Assembly: GCA_905221615.1 (NCBI GenBank) | Contig: CAJNDT010005913.1 | Location: 496,001 to 560,000 of the forward strand | DNA from: Symbiodinium sp. CCMP2592 | Taxonomy: Eukaryota; Sar; Dinophyceae; Suessiales; Symbiodiniaceae | Direction of reading: 5' to 3' | Length of the DNA: 64,000 nt | Part shown: positions 17,450 to 25,351 of the stretch, one piece after another | Layout of the letters: each line of letters opens with the position of its first letter | Position numbering within the stretch: the stretch's first letter is position 1 | Translations under genes and position numbers: made by a program | The notes under the pieces: generated by a model | The model's input: the letters and a program-made list of their open reading frames with translations, nothing else | Database searches by the model: none | Told to the model about the DNA's origin: nothing

Positions 17450-18169
17450 ATGAGTGTCCATGTACTGAGCGAGCGTCTGTTCGAAGCATTGGTCGAAGGG
17501 AACCGGTCCTTGGCTCGTTCCATCGTGAATGAACAACTCAACGAGGGAGTGTCTCCCGAGTTGATGCTGACCGATCTGTTCTGGCCGACCTATGAGATGA
17601 TCGACAAGCTTCATCGTGAAGACCAGATCTCATCGCTCGCGTACAACCTCTCGACACGATTGTTCCGCGTGCTCGTGGATCAGACCTCGCGAGCACTCAT
17701 CGCTGGATCGAACGCTGAGCCGGTTGGTCGGAATGTCTTTGCATGCTGCGGCACTTGTGAGGGATCTGAGCTTGGTGCCCAGATGGCCGTGGACCTGCTG
17801 GAAGCTGCGGGCTTTGGTGTCCGCTTCGCTGGTGGCGGCGTCCCGATGGACGAGGTGCGCCAGACAGTGCAAGAATCCAGTCCAGATGTCCTGCTGATGT
17901 TCTGTTCAAATCCTGCGGATCTGCCTGACATCCGCGAGACAATCGACGCGCTCCACGAGATCGGCGCCTGTCCAAATACGCAGATCGTCGTGGGTGGTGG
18001 GGTGTTCAATCGTGCGGAAGGACTCGCGGAAGAGATCGGTGCCGACCTTTGGGCATCGCATCCGCTCGAGCTGGTCGATGCGATGATCGACGATGCGGAC
18101 ATCCGCGCGACTCCTGAACAGCGGACTGTGGGACGCACTCGCAAGACCCCGATCTCCAAGGCTGCGTAA
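17450..18169 (+). CDS. Cobalamin-binding-fold protein lacking the axial His
   Basis: 239 residues. An N-terminal four-helix cap (about 1-85) resembles the B12-binding_2 domain, followed by a Rossmann-like B12-binding domain (about 95-210) with GFGVRFAGGGVPMDEV, PDVLLMFCSNP and QIVVGGGVF. The canonical DxHxxG motif is E104-G-S106-E-L-G109: the cobalt-ligating His is Ser. It may bind a different ligand or bind cobalamin base-on. Proteins of this layout act as sensors or corrinoid carriers. There is no DNA-binding or methyltransferase domain. The start has GAGGAAG seven nt upstream. A strong terminator follows. Confidence 0.75.
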   Translation: MSVHVLSERLFEALVEGNRSLARSIVNEQLNEGVSPELMLTDLFWPTYEMIDKLHREDQISSLAYNLSTRLFRVLVDQTSRALIAGSNAEPVGRNVFACCGTCEGSELGAQMAVDLLEAAGFGVRFAGGGVPMDEVRQTVQESSPDVLLMFCSNPADLPDIRETIDALHEIGACPNTQIVVGGGVFNRAEGLAEEIGADLWASHPLELVDAMIDDADIRATPEQRTVGRTRKTPISKAA

Positions 18170-18203
18170 CCAGAGCGGTCATTACCAATACAAATCTCTC
18201 TCC

Positions 18204-18245
18204 AACCCTGCGTATGCCTGACTGGTATACGCAGGGTTTGTTTGT
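18204..18245 (+). terminator. Strong terminator of the B12-fold gene
   Basis: A 12-bp perfect stem (18204-18215 with 18227-18238), extendable by three more pairs to a 5-nt loop, is followed by a T-rich tail. The next gene therefore forms a separate unit. A TATAAT at 18245-18250 lies directly in the tail. Confidence 0.85.
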
Positions 18246-18337
18246 ATAATGTTTGGAATTGGAATCGATTTCGCGTAATTTCCAATGAGATGGGGCGTTT
18301 GTTCGATTTAGTGTGCATCCGAATCCGGGTGTCTCTG

Positions 18338-18391
18338 TATAGTGGTGGTACCGGTCTGCAGGCCGGGACCCAATGATGGGAGCGAATTCGC
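18338..18391 (+). promoter_or_regulatory. Promoter and leader of the ECF sigma operon
   Basis: TATAGT at 18338-18343 is followed by a short hairpin (GGTC at 18352-18355 with GGACC near 18367) and a GGGAG ribosome site nine nt before the ATG at 18392. An inverted repeat, ATTGGAA/TTCCAAT (18258-18264 and 18280-18286), lies upstream and may be an operator. Which sigma factor reads the promoter is not evident. Confidence 0.4.
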
Positions 18392-19012
18392 ATGGATCGT
18401 GCCGTAGAACGAGATCTAATCGAGCGGGCCATCGCCGGCGAGCGGGCAGCCGCGGGTGAGCTGATCAAAGCTCACCAGCGATCGGTCTATGGATACATTC
18501 TGCGGATGTCAGGTCGTCATGAGACGGCTGAGGACATCGTTCAAGAAGCATTCGTGCGCGTGCTTGCGAATCTGCATCGCTTCGATTTCCGCTTCCGATT
18601 CTCTACCTGGCTCTTCACGATCGCTCGGCGTCTGTATATGAACGCGGTTGCCAAATCCAAACCCGCGTATGACACGGACTTTGTTGGGTCGATGGGAGGC
18701 AAGGGGACAATGCCTGACGCGTCGACCTATTCGGATGAACGCTCGACGACCCAGAAAGACGCGATCCAATCAGCACTAATGCATTTGTCTGTTGAGCAGC
18801 GTGAGATCATCGTGCTGTTCCATCAGCTGGATTGGCCGATCGCGTTGATCGCTTCGCATCTGGATATGCCTGAGGGGACGGTTAAGAGCCATCTCCATCG
18901 TGGGCGTCGTCGTTTGCGTGTGCTGTTCAAGGAACACAAGCAGCTTGCATCGTTGTACAAGGACCACTTCGGTGGAGCGTTCAACGAGACTGGTGACGAG
19001 GTGCTCGCATGA
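18392..19012 (+). CDS. ECF-family RNA polymerase sigma factor
   Basis: 206 residues with only sigma regions 2 and 4. Region 2 has DIVQEAFVRVLANLHRF and FSTWLFTIARRLYMNAV. The region 4 helix-turn-helix has LSVEQREIIVLFHQLDWPIALIASHLDMPEGTVKSHLHRGRRRL. It is the first gene of a three-gene unit: its stop overlaps the next start by ATGA, and that gene has the layout of a membrane anti-sigma factor. It should therefore be held inactive at the membrane until a signal arrives. The target promoters are unknown. Confidence 0.93.
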   Translation: MDRAVERDLIERAIAGERAAAGELIKAHQRSVYGYILRMSGRHETAEDIVQEAFVRVLANLHRFDFRFRFSTWLFTIARRLYMNAVAKSKPAYDTDFVGSMGGKGTMPDASTYSDERSTTQKDAIQSALMHLSVEQREIIVLFHQLDWPIALIASHLDMPEGTVKSHLHRGRRRLRVLFKEHKQLASLYKDHFGGAFNETGDEVLA

Positions 19013-19839
19013 ATCGGGGGCAGGATCACGAGTCGTTTGATGAGCGGATTCCAGGTCGGATCCCAGAGTCGCTGATCGATGCAGCGCTCGATGGTGAGAT
19101 CTGCGATCGCATGCAAGAAGAGATCGCGCACGCACTCCAGTACGATCACGAGCGTCGCGCTGAGCTTCTTGAGACTGCGGACGCTGTTCGTGCGATGAAT
19201 CTTGATGACATCCCGATGCCTGATATGCAGTGCGCTGTGCTGAATCGACTCGACGAGCATGAGCGTTTTATTCCTCGCACGATGCGCCGCTGGGTCCGCA
19301 CTGGACGCATGGCGATCGCGGCAGGGATCTTGCTCGGATTGATGCTCGTCGCGGGACTCCAGAGTGTGTATCCGCGTCTGACCACGATCGGGGCGCAATC
19401 GACTCCTGTCCATGATGTCGCGACGGCGGTTGAGCAGGACACACAGCGTGTCGCTGAGAATGTGCAATCACAGGTTGCGCAGATGCGTGCGTCGCTTTCC
19501 CCGCTTGAGGGGTTGCTTGCGGCTCCGAAACCAAGCGGAACGAAGACCTTCACCCTCACACTGAACCATCAAGTCGTGCGATTGAGCGAGGCCGATCTCG
19601 CGGCGCTCCGTGCTTCGGGTGTCATGGTGCGTACGGACACGGAGATCAATCGATTCCCCGCACAGTTGAATCGATCGCTGACACTTGTTTCATACGGCGG
19701 GGATGGTCAGATGCTGATCAATACGCATGATGGCCTGCGCACGCTCTCGCGAGCAAAGGAGACGCGTGGGGTCGTGGTAGTCACTGAACGGGTCGAGCTG
19801 GAATCTACCAGTGATGAGTGCATCGCCGATCTTCCATAA
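19009..19839 (+). CDS. Putative membrane-bound anti-sigma factor
   Basis: 276 residues. The cytosolic N-terminal part (about 1-95, acidic and helical, IDAALDGEICDRMQEEIAH) has the size and look of an anti-sigma domain. One membrane helix follows (about 101-118, MAIAAGILLGLMLVAGL), then a [11 protein letters not shown] domain of about 150 residues. There is no zinc-binding HxxxCxxC. Assignment rests on its ATGA overlap with the ECF sigma gene and on topology, not on a recognised family. The third gene overlaps its 3' end, so all three are translationally coupled. Confidence 0.65.
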   Translation: MNRGQDHESFDERIPGRIPESLIDAALDGEICDRMQEEIAHALQYDHERRAELLETADAVRAMNLDDIPMPDMQCAVLNRLDEHERFIPRTMRRWVRTGRMAIAAGILLGLMLVAGLQSVYPRLTTIGAQSTPVHDVATAVEQDTQRVAENVQSQVAQMRASLSPLEGLLAAPKPSGTKTFTLTLNHQVVRLSEADLAALRASGVMVRTDTEINRFPAQLNRSLTLVSYGGDGQMLINTHDGLRTLSRAKETRGVVVVTERVELESTSDECIADLP

Positions 19840-21412
19840 CAACAGTATTTCTGAGCTGATCTCCACAGTGCTCCGTATCAGTTGTGTATTGGTACTCCTG
19901 TGCACCGGAGCTGCGCAAGCGCAGCAGGAGCAGCCTTGGGGTTTGATTGATGCGATCCCTGAGGACATCGATCTTGTCGCTGTGGTGGATAATCCAGCAA
20001 GAGCGCTTTTAAGTGATGAGGGACAAGCATCGCGTGGGTTTATTGGGTCCATCGGGATGTTCAGCAAGACAAGGCAAGCGTGGGGATCGATTGCTGATTT
20101 ACTTGGTACGGATGCGGACGGTGTGATCGAGCAACTGCTGTCACGGCGTGTGGTAGTTGTGGTTGATTCGCTGATCGAGCATACCGACAACCCAATGATG
20201 ATGGTGAATAAAGCGGACACCAACTGGGTACTCATGGGAGAAGTCTCTGGTGGGGATGACGCGTTTTCAGCTCTGCGCAAGCGGCTCAAGCCGATCCCAC
20301 GAGAAATTGTTTCTGGAGTCGCGGTCTACGGCATCGAGCAGGGACGCTACGCGCTGGTAATGCTGAATCCAAACGATGACCGAGCGGGGCGATTGCTGCT
20401 GTGTCCAAAGGGTGGGCGGGATCTGCTTGAGCGTGTGTTATTGTCTGTGAAAGACGCAGAGCATGCTGAAGGTGATGAACCCATCCCGATGTGGAGAGAG
20501 GATGACAACTGGTCTCTGGCGCTGCGTATTCGTGCGGACAACTGGATTCAGCAGGTCCGTGGTGGTCAAAGAAGTGGTGCATCACATGTGCGAGTGTTTA
20601 TGGGATTGAGTGAGGATGGCGTCGCGATGGAACTCGCGATGCCGTTCAGCGGAGACAAGATCCAAGGCGTTGCGCCAACTGGGATGCTCGATGCGCTTGA
20701 TGAAGATGTGGTGGGAGCGATGGCGACCGCGGGAATCTTCCATTTAGTGCTCGATGAGCAGGAGGGGCTATCAATCCTGCTCCGTTCTGATGACATCGAA
20801 AAACAGCAAGGCACAGTGCTCGAACCCAACGGGGCGTTGATGGTGTTCGATCGTGACGATCTTCGTTCAATCCATCGAGGAAACGACTCGATGGGGATGA
20901 CGATGCTCTCTATTTTTGATGAAGCGGTCGTCGATGCGACGAGCATGGATGCGATCATCGAGCCGATGATTTTCTCGGATTCTCCTGGATTCCCAGAAGT
21001 CTCTCAGAAAGGCGGCGGATCGTACCAAGGACTGTTCCCCAAGGCGGTGCGATCGCACAAGATCATCGATGAACAGGGACTCGAGGGCAATGTCTCTTGG
21101 CTCACATCCCAGCGGAGCACATCATCAGATCTGATCTTTTCCTTCGCGGACGCGGATACTGAGACCTCACGGCGTGTCCGATCGATCTCAGAGCTTGTCG
21201 CTTCACTCGATGCGATTGGTGGGGGTGCGGTTGAGAGTGCTGTAATTCTCAAGGGGTATGCTCGGATCAGTGCGCTGGCGGAATCCTTTGGGGCTTCGCC
21301 TTGGATGGGAGGGGACGCGAGATTGAACGATATGGGGTTCGTCCGCTGGGAAGTGGTCCAGGAGCGTGGGGCGCTGCGTGGGAGTGTGCGGATCGAGCCG
21401 GCACAGGATTGA
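19814..21412 (+). CDS. Secreted protein of unknown function in the ECF sigma operon
   Basis: About 532 residues with a signal peptide (hydrophobic segment ISCVLVLLCTGAAQA, cleavage after AQA). The body is [11 protein letters not shown] or surface-exposed, with a recurring mixed alpha/beta pattern (IPEDIDLVAVVDNPARAL; LDALDEDVVGAMATAGIFHLVL) that recalls DUF3352-type proteins; this resemblance is weak. ATG 19814 is preferred over the GTG at 19811. The gene overlaps the anti-sigma gene by 26 bp, which points to a shared function such as sensing envelope state or being the regulon's effector. Confidence 0.55.
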   Translation: MSASPIFHNNSISELISTVLRISCVLVLLCTGAAQAQQEQPWGLIDAIPEDIDLVAVVDNPARALLSDEGQASRGFIGSIGMFSKTRQAWGSIADLLGTDADGVIEQLLSRRVVVVVDSLIEHTDNPMMMVNKADTNWVLMGEVSGGDDAFSALRKRLKPIPREIVSGVAVYGIEQGRYALVMLNPNDDRAGRLLLCPKGGRDLLERVLLSVKDAEHAEGDEPIPMWREDDNWSLALRIRADNWIQQVRGGQRSGASHVRVFMGLSEDGVAMELAMPFSGDKIQGVAPTGMLDALDEDVVGAMATAGIFHLVLDEQEGLSILLRSDDIEKQQGTVLEPNGALMVFDRDDLRSIHRGNDSMGMTMLSIFDEAVVDATSMDAIIEPMIFSDSPGFPEVSQKGGGSYQGLFPKAVRSHKIIDEQGLEGNVSWLTSQRSTSSDLIFSFADADTETSRRVRSISELVASLDAIGGGAVESAVILKGYARISALAESFGASPWMGGDARLNDMGFVRWEVVQERGALRGSVRIEPAQD

Positions 21413-21472
21413 AATGATCCGGCTTTGATGCTTGAAACTGTGCGGAGTCCCCGATTGATAGGCGTCATCGGT

Positions 21473-21551
21473 CTAGACTTTGGACCAAGGAGATCCGGTG
21501 GTAGCCGGGTTAAAACCCTCGGCTCACCATCGACCTGATCCGGAACCACCA
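21473..21551 (+). promoter_or_regulatory. typA promoter and structured 5' leader
   Basis: TAGACT at 21473-21478 suggests a start near 21485 and a leader of about 67 nt. The leader folds into a compact hairpin, 21497-21528: three 4-bp blocks (21497-21500 with 21525-21528; 21503-21506 with 21521-21524; 21507-21510 with 21515-21518) separated by 2-nt bulges, capped by a TAAA loop. No T run follows, so it is not a terminator. It lies 23 nt before the start codon. Confidence 0.55.
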
Positions 21552-23456
21552 ATGGCATCTGAAACCACCACGATTACGACCCTTCGTAATGTTGCGATCA
21601 TCGCGCACGTCGACCACGGCAAGACCACGCTCGTCGATAATCTGCTCAAACAATCGGGCAACTTCCGCAGCGGTGAACTCGAGAAACTCGAGGGCGGTCA
21701 GCACGGCTTGATCCTCGACTCGGGAGACCTCGAGCGCGAGCGCGGGATCACGATCTTGTCGAAGAACTGTGCCGTGCAGTACCACGATCCATCGGGGACG
21801 GATTACCGCATCAATATCATCGACACCCCTGGTCACGCGGACTTCGGTGGTGAGGTCGAGCGCGTGCTGCGTATGGCGGACGGCTGTCTGCTTGTGGTTG
21901 ATGCGTACGAGGGACCGATGCCTCAGACGCGCTTCGTGCTGACCAAGGCGCTGGAAGCCGGACTCAAGCCGGTCGTTGTGGTTAATAAGTGCGATCGTCC
22001 CGATGGCGATCCGGATCGCGTGATCGGCGAGGTGTTTGACCTGCTCGTCGCGCTGGGTGCGGATGATGATATTTTGGACTTCCCAGTGGTGTACGCGTCG
22101 GCGCGTGATGGGTGGGCCGTGGACGATTGGGATGGGGAGACGAAGGGGACCGACCTGCGTCCGGTGTTCGAGGCGATCACCAAGCATGTGCCCCATCCGG
22201 ATGTGTATCTAGAGAAACCGCTGCAGATGCAGATCACGACGCTCGGTTTTTCTGAGTACGTCGGACGCATCGGCGTCGGGCGCGTCTCGCAGGGGACGAT
22301 CCACGCGGGACAACCGATCGCGCTGGTCAAGCAGGACAAAGAGGGCAACGTCACGACCAAGAAAGCGAAGATCGTCACGCTCCAGGGATTCGTGGGTCTT
22401 GGGAAGAAGGACATGGAGTTCATCGGCGCGGGAGACCTGTGCTCGATCTCTGGTGTTGAGGGATTGGACATCGGAGACACGATCTGTGATCCCGATCATC
22501 CGGAACCGATGCAGCGGGTCGCGATTGATGAGCCGACGATTTCGATGACGTTCAAGGTCAACGACTCGCCGTTCGCGGGACAAGAGGGCGAGTTTGTCAC
22601 CTCGCGTCAGGTCAAGGGGCGTCTCGATCGCGAGCTTGAGCACAACGTCGCGTTGCGCGTCTCGACGGGACGGACGATGGACGAGTTCGTCGTTTCAGGG
22701 CGCGGCGTGCTGCACCTTGGGATCCTGCTCGAAACGATGCGCCGCGAGGGGTATGAGCTCGCCGTGGGTCGTCCGATCGTGATCGAGAAGGAGATCGATG
22801 GGATCAAGCATGAACCGGTCGAAGAGCTGGTGATTGATACTCCCGACGAGAGCGTCGGTGCGGTCATGCAGCTTGTGGGCGAGCGCAAGGGCGAGATCGT
22901 CAAGGTCGAAGCACGCGGCGATGGGTTGACCCACTGTGTGTTCGAGATCACCTCGCGGGCGCTGATCGGTCTTCGCAGCCGAGTGCTCACAGCGACGCAG
23001 GGGCAGGGGATCATGCACCATACGTTCCTCAAGATGGTCCCGGCGACCGACGAGCGTCCAAAGCGACACTGCGGCGTGATGATCGCTTCGGAGACGGGAC
23101 CAGTGACGGCGTACGCGGTGGAGAACCTCCACGATCGCGGTGTGCTCTTCGTGCGTCCAGGTGACAAGGTCTACTCCGGACAGGTCATCGGCGAGTGCAA
23201 CAAGAACACCGACCTCACGGTCAACATCGCACGCGTCAAGAAGCTCGACAACATGCGCAGCGCCAACAAAGACGCGACAGTCACGCTCAAGGCACCTCGC
23301 GACATCTCGCTGGAGCAGGCGCTTGAGTACATCGAGGAAGACGAGTACGTCGAGCTGACCCCGACCTCCGTGCGATTGCGGAAGGTTGAGCTCAACGAGT
23401 CGGTCCGCAAGCGCGATGCACGCATCGCCAAGAGCAAGGCGCTCGCTGAGGATTGA
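21552..23456 (+). CDS. typA: Ribosome-associated translational GTPase TypA/BipA
   Basis: 634 residues with the EF-G-like layout. G1 is AHVDHGKTT, G2/G3 cover RGITILSKNCAV and DTPGHADFGGEVERVL, and G4 is NKCD. Domain II, domain III (PTISMTFKVNDSPFAGQEG) and domain V follow. The TypA-specific C-terminus (PRDISLEQALEYIEEDEYVE) is present and EF-G domain IV is absent. TypA assists 50S assembly and translation under cold or other stress. ATG 21552 fits family length (starts before the conserved TTLRNVAIIAH); the upstream in-frame ATG lies within the structured leader. Four GTCAC repeats follow the stop. Confidence 0.96.
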   Translation: MASETTTITTLRNVAIIAHVDHGKTTLVDNLLKQSGNFRSGELEKLEGGQHGLILDSGDLERERGITILSKNCAVQYHDPSGTDYRINIIDTPGHADFGGEVERVLRMADGCLLVVDAYEGPMPQTRFVLTKALEAGLKPVVVVNKCDRPDGDPDRVIGEVFDLLVALGADDDILDFPVVYASARDGWAVDDWDGETKGTDLRPVFEAITKHVPHPDVYLEKPLQMQITTLGFSEYVGRIGVGRVSQGTIHAGQPIALVKQDKEGNVTTKKAKIVTLQGFVGLGKKDMEFIGAGDLCSISGVEGLDIGDTICDPDHPEPMQRVAIDEPTISMTFKVNDSPFAGQEGEFVTSRQVKGRLDRELEHNVALRVSTGRTMDEFVVSGRGVLHLGILLETMRREGYELAVGRPIVIEKEIDGIKHEPVEELVIDTPDESVGAVMQLVGERKGEIVKVEARGDGLTHCVFEITSRALIGLRSRVLTATQGQGIMHHTFLKMVPATDERPKRHCGVMIASETGPVTAYAVENLHDRGVLFVRPGDKVYSGQVIGECNKNTDLTVNIARVKKLDNMRSANKDATVTLKAPRDISLEQALEYIEEDEYVELTPTSVRLRKVELNESVRKRDARIAKSKALAED

Positions 23457-23471
23457 TTTACAGTTGAGCAT

Positions 23472-23509
23472 GTCACAGCTGTGTCACGCGAGCGTCACGC
23501 GCGCGTCAC
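23472..23509. repeat. Four GTCAC repeats at exact 11-bp spacing
   Basis: GTCAC occurs at 23472, 23483, 23494 and 23505, each 11 bp apart, so all four lie on one DNA face. The spacers are GC-rich and differ. The array is non-coding, between the typA stop and a promoter at 23526-23554. The 11-bp direct-repeat layout is that of OmpR/PhoB-family sites, and the core resembles the TGTCA of Pho boxes. Confidence 0.6.
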
Positions 23510-23525
23510 AAGCACTGATTCATGC

Positions 23526-23554
23526 TTGCGGTCCGCGCGAGTTGCGTCGATAAT
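23526..23554 (+). promoter_or_regulatory. Promoter of the LamG gene
   Basis: TTGCGG (23526-23531), a 17-bp spacer and GATAAT (23549-23554) form a good sigma-70-type promoter. GATAAT ends six nt before the ATG at 23561, predicting a leaderless mRNA. The GTCAC array ends 16 bp upstream of the -35 element. Confidence 0.6.
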
Positions 23555-23560
23555 CCGTGC

Positions 23561-24352
23561 ATGAACACCACAGCACTTATCGTTGCTCTTGCGTTGAATA
23601 CAACTACTTGTGATCGTGCGCCTCATCAGAACTCGCTTCGGTCTTCTGACTACTTCGTGGATCGAGCAGTGGCACTTGATGGGCGTGATGATTTCGTCAC
23701 CGTCCCGGCGTGCGAAGCGATGCGGTATCCCGGAGAGGGAGGCTGGACGCTGGAACTGTGGGTCAAGCCAGTCATCTATCCGCACAAGAATGATGTGACC
23801 ATTGTTGGGCAGGAGTCTGTTGGCATCGATGCACGCGATGCGTGGTCGTTGAGGATTCATCCGACGCACTTTGAGTTTCTTGTTGATGATGATCATGGCG
23901 AGCGTGAGTCTGTTCGCTTCGATATGGCGCTTGGGATCTGGCAACACATCGCATGCGTGTACGAAAGCACAGAGGTGCAGGGGCAGCACGAGCGATGGGT
24001 TTCGGTCTATATCAATGGGGTCCTCATTGAACGCCGAGAAACTGATATCGAGATGGCGTCCAGACTTGATCCGGTGTACATGGGAGCGCTGGGCAAGGCT
24101 CGATTCCGAGGATTGCTTGATGATGTTCGTGTTTGGTCAACCGCGATTTCGCCAACAGAACTCAGCACGGCAATGCAGGGGGACATCGATCTTTCAGACG
24201 ATCGTTTGAGAGGGTGCTGGACCTTTGATGAAAGGGATGGATCGGTCGCGATTGATTCATCGAAGTATGGATCGCATGCCGTGCTTGGTCGCGCTCATGA
24301 TCCGCATGATCATTCGGATCCAATCCGTGTTGTCAGATCGACATCGCGTTAA
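23561..24352 (+). CDS. Secreted LamG/concanavalin A-like protein
   Basis: 263 residues. A short hydrophobic N-terminus is a probable signal peptide. The rest is a single LamG jelly roll: RAVALDGRDDFVTVP, GWTLELWVKP, WQHIACVYE, SVYINGVLIERR, YMGALGKARFRGLLDDVRVWSTAIS, then LRGCWTFDE. Such domains bind glycans or act as modules on surface proteins; here it stands alone. An upstream in-frame TTG/ATG region from 23522 overlaps the promoter and is rejected. Its stop shares bases (TTAA) with the opposing mscS stop. Confidence 0.8.
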   Translation: MNTTALIVALALNTTTCDRAPHQNSLRSSDYFVDRAVALDGRDDFVTVPACEAMRYPGEGGWTLELWVKPVIYPHKNDVTIVGQESVGIDARDAWSLRIHPTHFEFLVDDDHGERESVRFDMALGIWQHIACVYESTEVQGQHERWVSVYINGVLIERRETDIEMASRLDPVYMGALGKARFRGLLDDVRVWSTAISPTELSTAMQGDIDLSDDRLRGCWTFDERDGSVAIDSSKYGSHAVLGRAHDPHDHSDPIRVVRSTSR

Positions 24353-25311
24353 CTCTTGACCTCGACATCGACCGCGATCGGTGGGGAGGTCTTGAAGTTA
24401 ATGTCGCGCTGCGGGAACGGGATGGTGATGTTGTTCTCGCGGAACAGCTCGTCGATCTTGAATCGCAGGTCCGACTCGATCTGACGGCGGTCAAACACAG
24501 ACCTTGGCGAGATCCAGAAGTGGACCTCGAAGTCGAGCGATGAATCGCCGAATCCCATGAACAGGACGCGGTTGTCGGGGTGCTCGAGGACACGGATGTG
24601 GTCTTCGAGGAGTTTCTCGAGCGTTGCTTTGACCATGACGACGTCGGTGCCGTAAGCGACCCCGACGGGGATGATCGAGCGGATGCGACGGTCCGGGAGG
24701 TTCCAGTTGGCAACCTGCCCCTCGAGGAGCTGCGAGTTAGGGACGATGACCGTGACGCCGTCGTAACGCTGGATGTGCGACGCGCGAGGACCGATCTTCA
24801 GGACGCGGCCGGTCTCACCTCCGACAGAGACAAAGTCATCGACCTGGATCGGACGCTCGATGAGCAGGATGAGTCCGGAGATGAAGTTGCTGACGATGTT
24901 CTGTGAACCAAAGCCGATACCCAGCGCCAGCGCACCACCGAAGATGGTAAAGACCGTCAGCGGCACCTGCGCGATCTGAAGAGCGACGATGGCGGTGATG
25001 ATCAGGAGAATGTAGTAGAGGATTGTTTCGATCGCACTCGCGGGTCCAGACTCGACCTTTAGCTTGGGGAGGACTTTGTTGCCGATGCGATACGCGATGA
25101 TCTTGGACACGATGAGACCCAGAACAAAGCACACCAAGGCAATGATGAGTTGTTTGACATAGACCTGAGTTTCACCGATTGAAAATGAGAACTCCCACGC
25201 CTGTTCGGCTTTCTGAACAACTTGCGTCAGGAAGTCCGCGGATTGCTCTGAACCTGCTTGCAAATCCGCGGCGGTGGTGGGGACTTCCTGATAAAGCTCT
25301 TCTTGCATCAT
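24349..25311 (-). CDS. mscS: Small-conductance mechanosensitive channel, MscS family
   Basis: 320 residues. Three membrane helices lie between about residues 45 and 150; the pore-lining helix is the Gly/Ala-rich FTIFGGALALGIGFGSQNIVSNFISGL. The beta domain follows (PIQVDDFVSVGGETGRVLKIGPRASHIQRYDGVTVIVPNS), then the alpha/beta cage. It releases solutes on hypo-osmotic shock. TACAAT (minus strand, 25317-25322) ends five nt before the ATG at 25311, so the mRNA is probably leaderless. The adjacent second ATG makes the exact start ambiguous by one codon. Confidence 0.95.
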   Translation of the reverse strand: MMQEELYQEVPTTAADLQAGSEQSADFLTQVVQKAEQAWEFSFSIGETQVYVKQLIIALVCFVLGLIVSKIIAYRIGNKVLPKLKVESGPASAIETILYYILLIITAIVALQIAQVPLTVFTIFGGALALGIGFGSQNIVSNFISGLILLIERPIQVDDFVSVGGETGRVLKIGPRASHIQRYDGVTVIVPNSQLLEGQVANWNLPDRRIRSIIPVGVAYGTDVVMVKATLEKLLEDHIRVLEHPDNRVLFMGFGDSSLDFEVHFWISPRSVFDRRQIESDLRFKIDELFRENNITIPFPQRDINFKTSPPIAVDVEVKS

Positions 25312-25351
25312 GAGCGATTGTACGCTCTATGGGTGCAGGTCGAGACCAGTC

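Noticed and set aside
23472-23509. CRISPR-like repeat array
   Set aside because: The repeat core is only 5 bp with 6-bp spacers, far below CRISPR dimensions.
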